DNA of 33,224 nucleotides, taken from Thermoplasmata archaeon. Lineage in GTDB: Archaea; Thermoplasmatota; Thermoplasmata; Lutacidiplasmatales; UBA184. The translations under genes were made by a program, and so were the position numbers. The stretch spans positions 1 through 33,224 of the forward strand of contig DAHUZP010000035.1 in NCBI GenBank assembly GCA_027306505.1, written 5' to 3'. The notes below the pieces were generated by a model. It worked only from the letters and a program-made list of their open reading frames with translations, did not search any database and was not told the DNA's origin. Positions 14,876-21,895 of this stretch are shown one piece after another. How positions within the stretch are numbered: position 1 is the first letter of the stretch; each line of letters opens with the position of its first letter.

Positions 14876-15673
14876 TCAGGTCACGGTCGGACGGGGCCGG
14901 TAGTCGACCTTCTGGGCGACCTGGGCCTGAATGAGCAGGTTCGCCTTGTCCGCCGGCAGCACGAGAAGGTCCTCCTTGCGGATCTCCAGATTCTCGCCGG
15001 AGAGCGCGAGCGCAGGGCGGTCCTGCAAGATCCTCAGGACGGTGCCCTCGGGACCCGCCGTCGAGCCCGCGCTCGGGACAGAAGCTCCCGTGCTGGCGCG
15101 GAGGCCCGAGGATGCCAAAGGGGAGGATATAACGGACCCCGCAACGCTGGCGGTGCTCGCTGGGGAGGAGGGGGCGTTCGTGCGGGTCGAGGGTGTGGGT
15201 GTGGGTGTGGGTGCGGTCGCGGCGTGGGCGCTGGGGCCCCCTGAGGGGGCCGAGGGAGCGGGCCCGGAGGGGCTCGCTCCGGAGGGGTCCAGGAAGGAGG
15301 CCGAGGTCCGACGGAACCCCGCGAGGTCCCGGGTGAGAGCGTCGTAGAGGGATCGCTCCTCGGACAGGAGGTTGCTCGCCTCCCCTCCAAGGTTCACATG
15401 CTGCGCCGCGAGGTGGGCGATCTTCGCGAGGCGGGCCTCTAGCACGTCGCGCGCGCTCGCGAGTGCCCTTTGGTAGGTGACCCGGGTCATCTCCACCTTC
15501 TTCGAGGTAGGGTTCTCGCGCGTCTCCCGCTCCAGGAGCTCCCGGAGCGAGCCCAGGTAGCGCGAGGTCGCTCCGAGGAAGTCGGGGGGGATCTTCGAGA
15601 GCCCCTTCGCCGCGTACTCGGCCCGGCGTTGTTCCAGTAGCCGGTTATAATAGTCAGGGGCGGGGTCGGGCAT
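14876..15673 (-). CDS. Archaeal GINS complex subunit (Gins51-like)
   Basis: This 265-residue subunit of the GINS complex would bind the MCM helicase and the GAN/RecJ-like (Cdc45-type) protein to form the archaeal replicative CMG-like assembly. The N-terminal alpha-helical A domain (about 1-125) begins YYNRLLEQRRAEYAAKGL and includes an arginine-rich RALASARDVLEARLAKIAHL helix. A long Pro/Thr/Ser-rich linker (about 126-205) follows. The small beta-rich B domain (about 207-260, VLRILQDRPALALSGENLEI with RKEDLLVLPADKAN after it) lies at the C-terminus, the A-then-B order of Gins51/Sld5-Psf1-like subunits. The linker is unusually long and its (PT)n part comes from a GGGTGT-type tandem repeat. It is transcribed divergently from a Toprim protein gene 57 bp away. 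Confidence 0.87.
   Translation of the reverse strand: MPDPAPDYYNRLLEQRRAEYAAKGLSKIPPDFLGATSRYLGSLRELLERETRENPTSKKVEMTRVTYQRALASARDVLEARLAKIAHLAAQHVNLGGEASNLLSEERSLYDALTRDLAGFRRTSASFLDPSGASPSGPAPSAPSGGPSAHAATAPTPTPTPSTRTNAPSSPASTASVAGSVISSPLASSGLRASTGASVPSAGSTAGPEGTVLRILQDRPALALSGENLEIRKEDLLVLPADKANLLIQAQVAQKVDYRPRPTVT
15191..15213. repeat. Short tandem repeat in the GINS linker
   Basis: About four copies of a GGGTGT-type hexamer (the last degenerate) encode the alternating Pro-Thr stretch of the GINS linker on the minus strand. Each unit is 6 bp, so slippage changes linker length by two residues without breaking the frame. Confidence 0.7.
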
Positions 15674-15730
15674 CCATCTGGCTCGTGGCGGGTCTCTCAG
15701 CAGGCCCCGACTACTTGGCCTTTGTGCGCG

Positions 15731-16171
15731 ATGGACGCTCGAGAGTCGCTGCGCGAGTTCCTCGAGCTCCTGCGAGATCTCCGGGAGACCTTGGTCGAGG
15801 AGAACGCGGTCATCCTGGTCGAAGGTGAGAGGGACCGCGCCTCGCTCCTAGGGCTGGGGTTGCCCGCGGCCTCGATCCTGCTGGTCCACCATGGGGTCAC
15901 CCTCTCCGAGCTCGTCGAGGGGGTGGTCAGACGGGGCCGGATGGTCATCATCCTCACCGACTGGGACCGGGCGGGGGGCGAGCTCGCTCACCGCATCCAC
16001 TCGTTGCTGGACGACGGGAGGGTGAGGACCGACCTCTCCTTCCGCCGAAGGCTGGCGAAGGTCGTGCGAGGGGAGACCCAGTACGTCGAAGCCGTCCTCG
16101 CCTGGGCCGAGCGGGCGGCGCAGCGCGCCGGGGCCCCGCTCGACCACTGGCTCTCCCTGCCTGTCGTCTGA
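15731..16171 (+). CDS. Small Toprim-domain protein (archaeal UPF0292 type)
   Basis: This 146-residue protein is essentially a lone Toprim domain, the metal-binding fold of DnaG primases, topoisomerases and RNase M5. AVILVEGERDRASLLGLGLP carries the catalytic Glu, and VIILTDWDRAGGELAHRI carries the DxD metal pair. The helical N-terminus (residues 1-20) has no known domain. Small archaeal Toprim proteins of this kind are widespread; a role in RNA processing or nucleic-acid cleavage is assumed by homology only. ATG 15731 was chosen over TTG 15722. The gene stands head to head with a GINS subunit gene, and both have nucleic-acid roles. An AT-richer ACTACTT around 15710-15716 is the only promoter-like element between them and might serve either strand. 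Confidence 0.85.
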   Translation: MDARESLREFLELLRDLRETLVEENAVILVEGERDRASLLGLGLPAASILLVHHGVTLSELVEGVVRRGRMVIILTDWDRAGGELAHRIHSLLDDGRVRTDLSFRRRLAKVVRGETQYVEAVLAWAERAAQRAGAPLDHWLSLPVV

Positions 16172-16253
16172 CCAAGATCGAGCGATGGGCTCCCGACCCT
16201 GAGGGGCATCGACCCCTGGGTCGGCCTGCGAGGGGCGAGCCCTTCGTCCCGTC

Positions 16254-16613
16254 TCACCCGCCGTGGCCTTCCAGCGCGGCGATCGGCGTGGGCGCTGGTG
16301 TCGCCGTGGTGTTCCCGGGGCTCGTACAGCTGACCCCCTGACAACTGGTGTGTGTCGAACCCCCGCTGGAGCCGGAGGCGTTGTGGACGGCGGTCAGCGA
16401 CCCCAGGGCCAGGAACGCCCCGATTCCGCCGATGACCATCACGGCCCCCAGGGCGAGGACCGCGACCTTGGGAGAGATGCCCTGGGGGCGAGGGCCCTCT
16501 GGAGGGCCGCGTGGCCCTTGGCCCCCTGAGGAGGGCTTGACGTCCCACAGCTGGGCTCGAGGGAGCTCTTCGGCGAGGGGTCGGGCGTTCGCGACGTCCA
16601 CGTTCGGTTCCAT
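16254..16613 (-). CDS. Small single-pass membrane protein, unknown function
   Basis: The 119 residues have no recognised domain. A hydrophilic, Pro/Gly-rich N-terminal half (about 1-45, cytoplasmic by the positive-inside rule) precedes one transmembrane helix of about 25 residues (VAVLALGAVMVIGGIGAFLA and beyond). An external Ser/Thr/Gly-rich tail holds two cysteines (SCQGVSC) that could form a disulfide, and one N-glycosylation sequon (NTT). ATG 16613 is preceded by AGGTGA at a spacing of 5 nt, a good archaeal ribosome binding site, so the upstream GTG at 16622 is unlikely. A CTTAAG box at 16672-16677 gives a leader of about 35 nt. The layout resembles the anchored protein at 27393, but there is no obvious sequence match. 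Confidence 0.7.
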   Translation of the reverse strand: MEPNVDVANARPLAEELPRAQLWDVKPSSGGQGPRGPPEGPRPQGISPKVAVLALGAVMVIGGIGAFLALGSLTAVHNASGSSGGSTHTSCQGVSCTSPGNTTATPAPTPIAALEGHGG

Positions 16614-16671
16614 CTTACTCACCTGTAGGTAGCCCCCCTCAGGGAGCGAGGGAACGAGCCCCTGAAGTCGA

Positions 16672-16677
16672 CTTAAG
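16672..16677 (-). promoter_or_regulatory. TATA box of the small membrane protein gene
   Basis: CTTAAG (minus strand TGCTTAAGT) in GC-rich surroundings predicts a transcription start near 16648. It is one of the few clear AT elements in the 173-bp gap between the small membrane protein and eL15. Confidence 0.5.
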
Positions 16678-16786
16678 CACCGCCGGCGGCGAGGGGTGTG
16701 TCCCCCGCGGATGCCCTACTTATGCAGTGCGGTCGCTGAGCTCCGAACGGCGCCGTCGGTAGCACGGAGGGCGAGGAGGTCACCCC

Positions 16787-17401
16787 TCAGGGGATGACCT
16801 TCGACTGCGTCCGGCGCACGTACTTCTGGTTCGCCTTGCGGGACGGACGCATCCGCTCCGCGCCCTTGCCCTTCCAGCGCAGGCCGCGTCCGCGCGTCCC
16901 CGCGCTCGTGAGACCGCGGAAGGCGCGGCCCTTGTGCGTGGGGTCCGCGATCCAGGAGATCCTGGGGTCGGAGGTGATCTGCGGGTGGACGGGGTCCACC
17001 AAGATGACCTCGAAGAACTTGTGCGGGCCGTCCTCGCCCACCCAGTAGGAGTTGAGCACCTCCAGGTTCGGGTGCTTCTTTGCAGCGCGCTCCTCGGCAA
17101 TCCGCTGGATCGACTTCGCGAGGACCATCCGGGCGATACCCTTGTGCTTCGGACGGCGCCCGGCGATGATGTGACGCTTGCGCTGACCGCCGCGGCGGAG
17201 CCGCACGCGCAGCAGGACGTAGCCGGGCTTCGGCTTCCAGCCGAGAGCGCGGGCGCGGTCCAGACGGGAAGGGCGCTCCAATCGGTGGACGGCGTTCTCC
17301 CTTCTCCAGCCCATCAGCAGTGCGCGTCGCGCGGTGTGACCGGGCTCCTTGAGCCCCTGCTGGAAGGACTGGGCCATCCTACGGTAAGCGGAAGCGACCA
17401 T
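16787..17401 (-). CDS. rpl15e: Large-subunit ribosomal protein eL15
   Basis: This 204-residue protein matches archaeal/eukaryotic eL15 along its length: [40 protein letters not shown], the highly conserved [20 protein letters not shown] with [20 protein letters not shown] after it, and a basic C-terminal tail that contacts rRNA. It is a core component of the 50S subunit. The open frame extends back to 17446, but ATG 17401 was chosen: a strong TTTTTAAAC box is centred about 34 nt upstream, inside the longer frame, and the added residues are unlike the family. The start of the family's conserved region fits the shorter form. It is probably transcribed alone from its own promoter. Confidence 0.95.
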   Translation of the reverse strand: MVASAYRRMAQSFQQGLKEPGHTARRALLMGWRRENAVHRLERPSRLDRARALGWKPKPGYVLLRVRLRRGGQRKRHIIAGRRPKHKGIARMVLAKSIQRIAEERAAKKHPNLEVLNSYWVGEDGPHKFFEVILVDPVHPQITSDPRISWIADPTHKGRAFRGLTSAGTRGRGLRWKGKGAERMRPSRKANQKYVRRTQSKVIP

Positions 17402-17430
17402 GATGGAAGCGGCGGGGCCAATCTCGTTCT

Positions 17431-17439
17431 GTTTAAAAA
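17431..17439 (-). promoter_or_regulatory. Strong TATA box of the eL15 gene
   Basis: TTTTTAAAC on the minus strand is the best promoter-like box in the window, as expected for a ribosomal protein gene. It begins a few bases after the stop codon of the upstream hypothetical gene and predicts a leader of about 8 nt before ATG 17401. Confidence 0.65.
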
Positions 17440-17442
17440 GGC

Positions 17443-17991
17443 TCACGAAGGCGAGGAGGAGTTCTCCACGTCGGACGAGGGGGCGAGGCGCCCCTCCTCC
17501 GGGGCCGCTCGGCCTCCCCCGGTACGTCCGGGCGAGGCGGCTGGCGCACCGCCCGCGCCGCTACTGGCCCCCTCCGAGGTGGGGCCCGCGGGCAGCAGGG
17601 GAGGGGGGAGTGCGTGGTCCTTGCTGACGCGTCCGGCGCTCCGGCTCTCCAGGGCCACCTTCTGTTCGATGCTGCTGGAGAGCTCGGTCGCGAACCGGAG
17701 CGCACGGGAGCGCTCAGACTCGTTCGCGATCGAGGTGGGAAGCTCCCAACGGAGCATGGAGCCACCGGCGGTGGGGGAGGACCGGAACTCGAGGTGCGTG
17801 AAGGAGGCGGGGACGGCGGGGTTCGGGCGCGCAAGGTCCGCCACCACGAGGCTCGAGGGCTGGGCCCCCATGGGCTCGGTCCGCTCCTCCACCCGGTAGC
17901 CGGCTCCGCTCAGGAACTCGGTCACGTACCGGGCCAGACGCTCTCGGCCTATGCCTCGCACTCGGAGCCAACCGTTGTGGTGCTCTTCCAT
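17443..17991 (-). CDS. Hypothetical protein, overlaps the end of the TrmJ gene
   Basis: The 182 residues are not recognised. The N-terminal 115 look folded: [20 protein letters not shown], a strand [31 protein letters not shown], and a helix ending in [17 protein letters not shown]. The remaining residues are Pro/Ala/Gly/Ser-rich and probably disordered. Strand-helix alternation and amphipathic spacing suggest a small alpha/beta domain, but no family was identified. The start is uncertain: ATG 17991 overlaps the upstream TrmJ gene by 43 nt, while GTG 17961 overlaps by only 13 nt. The frame upstream of these stays open only because it is antiphase to TrmJ. Position just after TrmJ suggests co-transcription with TrmJ and FtsY. 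Confidence 0.6.
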   Translation of the reverse strand: MEEHHNGWLRVRGIGRERLARYVTEFLSGAGYRVEERTEPMGAQPSSLVVADLARPNPAVPASFTHLEFRSSPTAGGSMLRWELPTSIANESERSRALRFATELSSSIEQKVALESRSAGRVSKDHALPPPLLPAGPTSEGASSGAGGAPAASPGRTGGGRAAPEEGRLAPSSDVENSSSPS

Positions 17992-18716
17992 TTCTCCCTC
18001 CGGGTATACATCGCCCTCTTGAGGAATCCCAGCAGCATGCTGTACTCCTCCTTCGAGGGCGTGGCGCGTCCCAGGACGCGCCGAAACAGGAGCTTCAGTC
18101 CCCGGCGCCGGTGCGCGGGGAAGCGGATGTCCTCGAGGTACTGAGCGAGGAGCTCGAGGAAGATCTCCTTCTCGCGCCCGTTCAACAGGACGCGGGAGGA
18201 CCCCTCCCGGCTCGGGGTCGGCGCGTTGAGGGCCTTGTAGGCCTCGTAGAGGAGGACGCCCGCCGCGTGGGAGAGGTTGAGCGTCGGGAAGCCGCGGTCC
18301 GCGGGGATGGAGAGCAGGATGTCGCAGAGCTCGAGCTCCTCCCGGGAGAGCCCGTTGTCCTCGGGGCCCAGGACGAGCGCCACCTGGGCGTCGAGCCCCG
18401 AGAGAAGGCTTCCCCACTCCGGCGGGGTCATCGCCCGCCGCGGGTAGGAGCGGTTCTGGTTGGAGGAGGAGACGTCCGAGGTCCCGACGACCAGGTCCTG
18501 CCCGACCAAGGCCTCCTCGAGGGTCGGAGCGACCTTCGCGTGGCGGAGCACCTCGAGCCCGCCCATCGCCCGTCGGCGGGCTTCGGCGCCGAGGGGGGCC
18601 CTGGGCGAAACGAGCACGAGCTTCGAGACGCCGAAGTTCCTCATGCACCGGGCGACCGCCCCCACGTTCCCGTCCTCCTTCGGGCGGATCAGGACCACCG
18701 TGAGCTCGGCCTTCAT
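17949..18716 (-). CDS. trmJ: TrmJ, tRNA 2'-O-methyltransferase (SPOUT family)
   Basis: This 255-residue SPOUT methyltransferase would use SAM to methylate the 2'-hydroxyl of nucleotide 32 in the tRNA anticodon loop. VVLIRPKEDGNVGAVARCMR (motif 1), VALVLGPEDNGLSREELELC (motif 2) and SIPADRGFPTLNLSHAAGVL (motif 3, the knot) are all intact. A C-terminal helical extension (about 170-255) follows, as in TrmJ homologues. Its ATG overlaps the FtsY stop by 4 nt (ATGA), implying translational coupling, and its own end is overlapped by the next gene. In some archaea TrmJ modifies only cytidine; nucleotide specificity cannot be read here. Confidence 0.92.
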   Translation of the reverse strand: MKAELTVVLIRPKEDGNVGAVARCMRNFGVSKLVLVSPRAPLGAEARRRAMGGLEVLRHAKVAPTLEEALVGQDLVVGTSDVSSSNQNRSYPRRAMTPPEWGSLLSGLDAQVALVLGPEDNGLSREELELCDILLSIPADRGFPTLNLSHAAGVLLYEAYKALNAPTPSREGSSRVLLNGREKEIFLELLAQYLEDIRFPAHRRRGLKLLFRRVLGRATPSKEEYSMLLGFLKRAMYTRREKWKSTTTVGSECEA

Positions 18717-19834
18717 TCGTTCGGCCCCTTGGGCGAGGAGAACAGGCGGTCGAGCATCCAGTTGACGTCGAAGGGACGGAGGTCGTCGTACCCCTGTCCC
18801 ACGCCGACGAAGAGGATCGGCTTGTGGACGATGTAGGTCACCGAGAGCGCGGAACCGCCCTTGGTGTCGGTGTCGAGCTTGGTGAGCATCGTGCCGTCGA
18901 ACCCGAGCTCCTGATGGAACATGCGGGCCTGCTCGACCATGTCGTTGCCGTTGAGCGCGTCGCCGACGAAGAGGGTCAGGCTCGGGTTCACCACCCGCCG
19001 GATCTTCTTCGCCTCCTCGATGAGGTTCGTGTTCGTGTGCTGCCGGCCGGCGGTGTCGACCAGGACCACGTCGAGGCCCCGGCTCTTCGCGTGCTGCACC
19101 GCGTCGTAGGCGACGGCCGCCGGGTCGGAGCCCTCCGACTGGCGCACCACCTTGACGCCGAGGCGCTCCGCGTGGACCGTGATCTGCTCGATCGCCCCTG
19201 CGCGGAAGGTGTCCCCCGCGGCCAGGACGACCCCGAACCCCTTGCGGCGGAGCCAGGAGGCGAGCTTCGCGATGGAGGTGGTCTTGCCGCTCCCGTTCAC
19301 GCCGATGAAGAGGATCACGAACGGTTTGGGGGAGGACCGGATGCGTGCCTCGAGGTCGATCGGCGGCTGGGCCAGCACGGCCCGCACGGAGCTGCGGAGC
19401 GCGGCCTCCACCGCTTCCGCGGGGTCCTGCCCCAGACGGAGCTTCTGCTCGGAGAGGTACTTCCGCACGGAGCGACGCACGCGCTCAACGGCCTCGAGGG
19501 CCACATCGGACTCGAGCAGGACGATCTCGAGCTGCTCCAGGATCTGGTCGATCTTCTTCTCCTTGATCCGGAAGCCGAAACCGTCCGTGAAGTAGTCCTC
19601 GGTGTCCTCGGACGAGGGGGGAGGGATGAGCGGCCGCCGCTTCGCGGCGTCCGAGGCGGAGGAGGAGGAGGAAGGACCCTGCGTGGGGATGGTCGCCTTG
19701 GTGTCCGTGGTCCGGTGGGAGACCGGCTTGGGAGGGGTCGGGTCCGCGGAGGTCCGATCCTGGGCCTCGGGGGTCGAGGGCTTCGCCTCCTTGTCCGTGC
19801 CGCCGAAGAGCCGCTCTTTGAGCCGGGCCCACAT
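18713..19834 (-). CDS. ftsY: FtsY, signal recognition particle receptor GTPase
   Basis: This 373-residue receptor binds SRP54 at the cytoplasmic membrane and delivers ribosome-nascent chain complexes to the Sec translocon. A charged, low-complexity A region (about 1-80) precedes the N domain (about 80-155). The G domain has G1 GVNGSGKTTSIAKL, the insertion-box GDTFRAGAIEQ, G3 DTAGR, G4 TKLDTDTKGG and the closing GVGQGYDDLRPFD. All GTPase residues are present. ATG 19834 starts 16 nt after the prefoldin alpha stop. The open frame reaches 20032 only as an antiphase extension over that gene. It lies in the order eL20-prefoldin alpha-FtsY, typical of archaea, with TrmJ appended. Confidence 0.95.
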   Translation of the reverse strand: MWARLKERLFGGTDKEAKPSTPEAQDRTSADPTPPKPVSHRTTDTKATIPTQGPSSSSSASDAAKRRPLIPPPSSEDTEDYFTDGFGFRIKEKKIDQILEQLEIVLLESDVALEAVERVRRSVRKYLSEQKLRLGQDPAEAVEAALRSSVRAVLAQPPIDLEARIRSSPKPFVILFIGVNGSGKTTSIAKLASWLRRKGFGVVLAAGDTFRAGAIEQITVHAERLGVKVVRQSEGSDPAAVAYDAVQHAKSRGLDVVLVDTAGRQHTNTNLIEEAKKIRRVVNPSLTLFVGDALNGNDMVEQARMFHQELGFDGTMLTKLDTDTKGGSALSVTYIVHKPILFVGVGQGYDDLRPFDVNWMLDRLFSSPKGPNE

Positions 19835-19850
19835 GAGGGATAGGTAGGGA

Positions 19851-20435
19851 TCAGGAGGTCCGCGGAGCGGACCTCGCGGGCGAGCCAGCCGCATCGCGCG
19901 GGCCACCGGCGGGGCCGCCAGGGGTGGACGAGCCGGGGGGCCCGATGCCCCCCGCCTCTTCGGAGACCCGCTGGGCTTCCGCGTAGACGGCCTGCAGACG
20001 GGCCTGGAGCTGGTTCGCCTCGCTCTCGACACGGCGGAGCTGCTGGTTCAAGCTCTGCTCGCTCTTCTCGAGCTGTCCGCGCCGCTGGGCAAGGACCTCC
20101 AGGGCCTTCGGCCGCTCGAGCTCTGCGACGATGCCCCGACCGATGCCGATCAGCACCTTCTCAGTGGAACTGGGCACCGCGTGCAGGTAGGTCTCCGCAC
20201 CCACGGGAACGAGGATCTCCTGATCGCCCTGGAACGTCTCCATCGCCTCCAGCGTCTTCTGGGCCCGGGCATGGGACTCCAGGGTCACCCGCAGGAGCTC
20301 CTGCTCACGCACGAGCTCGCCGAGCTGCTCTCGGAAGACCTCGAGGCGCATCATGTCCTGCTGGACCGCGGATTGCATCTCGCGGGCCGAGGGCGCGGCC
20401 TCCGGCTCCTCGGGAGAGGGAGCCTGGGGGCTCAT
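19851..20435 (-). CDS. pfdA: Prefoldin alpha subunit
   Basis: This 194-residue subunit of the hexameric chaperone captures unfolded proteins and passes them to the thermosome. The plan is coiled coil, beta hairpins, coiled coil: an N-terminal helix (about 15-60, MRLEVFREQLGELVREQELL), the hairpin region EILVPVGAETYLHAVPSSTE with KVLIGIGRGIVAE after it (about 70-105), and a C-terminal helix to about 165. A Gly/Pro/Ser-rich tail of 30 residues follows, longer than in most prefoldins. ATG 20435 overlaps the eL20 stop by 4 nt. Co-transcription with eL20 and FtsY is implied. Confidence 0.92.
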   Translation of the reverse strand: MSPQAPSPEEPEAAPSAREMQSAVQQDMMRLEVFREQLGELVREQELLRVTLESHARAQKTLEAMETFQGDQEILVPVGAETYLHAVPSSTEKVLIGIGRGIVAELERPKALEVLAQRRGQLEKSEQSLNQQLRRVESEANQLQARLQAVYAEAQRVSEEAGGIGPPGSSTPGGPAGGPRDAAGSPARSAPRTS

Positions 20436-20623
20436 CGGCGCTCCGCTGCAGGCTCCACGCTGACGATCCGGATCCCCTTGCGCGCCACCCGGTGCGAGCC
20501 GCCGATCTCGGAGTAGACGATCTCTTTCGCCTGCTCCGCGCTCGATGCCTCTCGTACCTTGGTGAAACGCTGCCAGGTGTCCCGGCGCGCCAGATAGGAG
20601 CCACGTACCGCCCAGACGGGCAA
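20432..20623 (-). CDS. rplX: Large-subunit ribosomal protein eL20 (LX/L18a), TTG start
   Basis: These 63 residues form one small alpha/beta domain: VWAVRGSYLARRDTWQRFTK, EQAKEIVYSEIGGSHRVARK and a final GIRIVSVE strand match archaeal LX. It belongs to the 50S subunit. The frame could begin at GTG 20647, but TTG 20623 fits better. A strong GGAGG lies 7 nt before it, the CTTAAG box at 20660-20665 gives a leader of about 13 nt, and the family normally starts right at this first strand. From GTG 20647 the box would lie only about 15 nt upstream, too close. Its stop overlaps the prefoldin alpha start. Confidence 0.9.
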   Translation of the reverse strand: MPVWAVRGSYLARRDTWQRFTKVREASSAEQAKEIVYSEIGGSHRVARKGIRIVSVEPAAERR

Positions 20624-20659
20624 CGTGTTTCCTCCGACGCGAGCCACCCTGAAGGGGTT

Positions 20660-20665
20660 CTTAAG
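20660..20665 (-). promoter_or_regulatory. TATA box of the eL20-prefoldin-FtsY operon
   Basis: CTTAAG on the minus strand is centred about 40 nt upstream of the TTG start at 20623 and also contains the stop codon of the preceding hypothetical gene. It probably drives eL20, prefoldin alpha, FtsY and TrmJ as one unit. Confidence 0.5.
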
Positions 20666-20990
20666 TCTTGTTCGGGTCGGCGGACCCGGGCACAGCGGGC
20701 TTTCGCTCGGCCGGGGAGGCCGAAGGCTCTCCCTCGGGCCGCCCCTGGGCCTTCTCGGTCGGCGGGGTGAGCAGGGGGTCCCCCCGCTTGCGCATCGCTT
20801 CCTCCCGCTCCCGGATCCAGGCCACGACGCGCTCCTCGTAGGGGAGCACGGTGTGGGACCCTTTCGTCTCTCGGAGCGCCCGATACTCGGCCTCGGAGCG
20901 GGCCTCCTCGTTCTCCCCGAAGGACTCGTCCAGGCGGCGCTGCCCGGAGGTGGAGGGCTCTACCGCACCAGCGCGACCACGTCGGACCAT
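20661..20990 (-). CDS. Small hypothetical protein
   Basis: The 109 residues are charged and not recognised. A helical central part (ENEEARSEAEYRALRETKGS, then VLPYEERVVAWIREREEAMR) is rich in Glu and Arg and could form a coiled coil. The ends are Pro/Gly/Ser-rich. ATG 20990 overlaps the end of the ThiI-like gene by 31 nt. A later start is possible, but none has a clear ribosome binding site. The stop (TAA at 20661-20663) lies inside the promoter of eL20. Its place between a tRNA-modification-type gene and a ribosomal protein gene hints at a translation-related job, with no direct evidence. Confidence 0.55.
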   Translation of the reverse strand: MVRRGRAGAVEPSTSGQRRLDESFGENEEARSEAEYRALRETKGSHTVLPYEERVVAWIREREEAMRKRGDPLLTPPTEKAQGRPEGEPSASPAERKPAVPGSADPNKT

Positions 20991-21859
20991 CGCTTCGTGA
21001 CCTCGGCGTCGGAGAGCCCCACCGTGGGGGAGAAGATGACCGTTTCCCCGAAGAACTCGCGGGCCTCCGCGTGCTCCTCCACCTCCAGGTCGAGGACGAC
21101 CCCGTCCCAGCCCCGGCGTTGAGCATGGTCGCGAAGCCACGCCCAAGCCTCCTCCCGTGTCAGCGCACCCTCGGGAGCGAGGTGCGGGTCGAAGATGGCG
21201 AGCACGTCACGGGCGAGGGCCTCCCCCGGACCCGAGGTCACGGGGAACACCCGGCAGCCCCGCTTCATCATGAGGAAGGACCCCAGCGCGGCCCGCTCGC
21301 TGTTGACGAAGGACCCCAGCTTCCCCCCCACGCCCAGCGGCAGCCCTCCCGGCCCGGCGACACGGCCCACGTAGAGGTAGGCCCTCGGGCCCCGGACCTC
21401 CACGAACAGCTCGACCTCGGGGTGGGTGAGGTCGACCCGGAGCTCGAGCTCAGGGAACTTCTCGAGGATCGCCCCCCCGGCTTCCGCGCCCAGACTCTGG
21501 CTCGTGTACGGATGGGAGCCCGTCCGCCGCGGACGGATCGCGAAGCGGACCCCCTTGCGCAGGAGCGGCCTGGCCTCCTCCACCACCGCCGAGAGGATCG
21601 AGGGAAGGTCGGAGGGCACGACGCGCGCGGCGCTCACAGAGACGACCCCGAAGGTCCGCCGGACGATCGGGAGAGCGGCGGTCGCGTCGGAGGTCTCCAC
21701 GTAGAGATGTCCGTGGTCCGCCGAGAGCGTGCACTGCCGCTGCTCCCGGAGGAACCCCTCGAGCAAGTTGTGCTTGAGGCGGCTTTCGAACTCACGGCGC
21801 ACCGGGGGGGACTTGAGCGCGAGCTCCCCGTAGCGGACCAGCAGGGTTTCCGACACCAC
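20960..21859 (-). CDS. ThiI-like THUMP protein lacking the PP-loop
   Basis: These 299 residues follow ThiI in layout: LLVRYGELALKSPPVRREFE (N-terminal ferredoxin-like domain), a THUMP domain through VDLTHPEVELFVEVRGPRAY, then GPGGLPLGVGGKLGSFVNSE and MMKRGCRVFPV. In ThiI the last part reads LLSGGIDSPVA before MMKRG. Here the ATP-pyrophosphatase loop SGGxDS is replaced by FVNSERAALG, and the protein ends about 100 residues short. THUMP binds tRNA acceptor regions, so RNA binding is likely, but 4-thiouridine synthesis by the ThiI mechanism is not. It may be an RNA-binding partner, or it may use a different chemistry. The start is GTG 21859 or GTG 21856. The gene is divergent from ArgS. Confidence 0.8.
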   Translation of the reverse strand: MVSETLLVRYGELALKSPPVRREFESRLKHNLLEGFLREQRQCTLSADHGHLYVETSDATAALPIVRRTFGVVSVSAARVVPSDLPSILSAVVEEARPLLRKGVRFAIRPRRTGSHPYTSQSLGAEAGGAILEKFPELELRVDLTHPEVELFVEVRGPRAYLYVGRVAGPGGLPLGVGGKLGSFVNSERAALGSFLMMKRGCRVFPVTSGPGEALARDVLAIFDPHLAPEGALTREEAWAWLRDHAQRRGWDGVVLDLEVEEHAEAREFFGETVIFSPTVGLSDAEVTKRWSDVVALVR

Positions 21860-21861
21860 GC

Positions 21862-21867
21862 CTTATG
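21862..21867 (+). promoter_or_regulatory. TATA-like box of the ArgS gene
   Basis: CTTATG is centred about 32 nt ahead of ATG 21896, predicting a leader of about 5 nt. It lies within the 36-bp gap to the divergent ThiI-like gene, whose own promoter is not clear. Confidence 0.45.
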
Positions 21868-21895
21868 AAGGGCGTCCTCTCTTGACGTTTCCATC

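Noticed and set aside
17992-18648. N-terminal extension of the hypothetical gene at 17443 across TrmJ (401-codon frame)
   Set aside because: The first half is antiphase to TrmJ, with Arg/Pro/Gly-rich shadow composition. The protein-like part begins near 17991.
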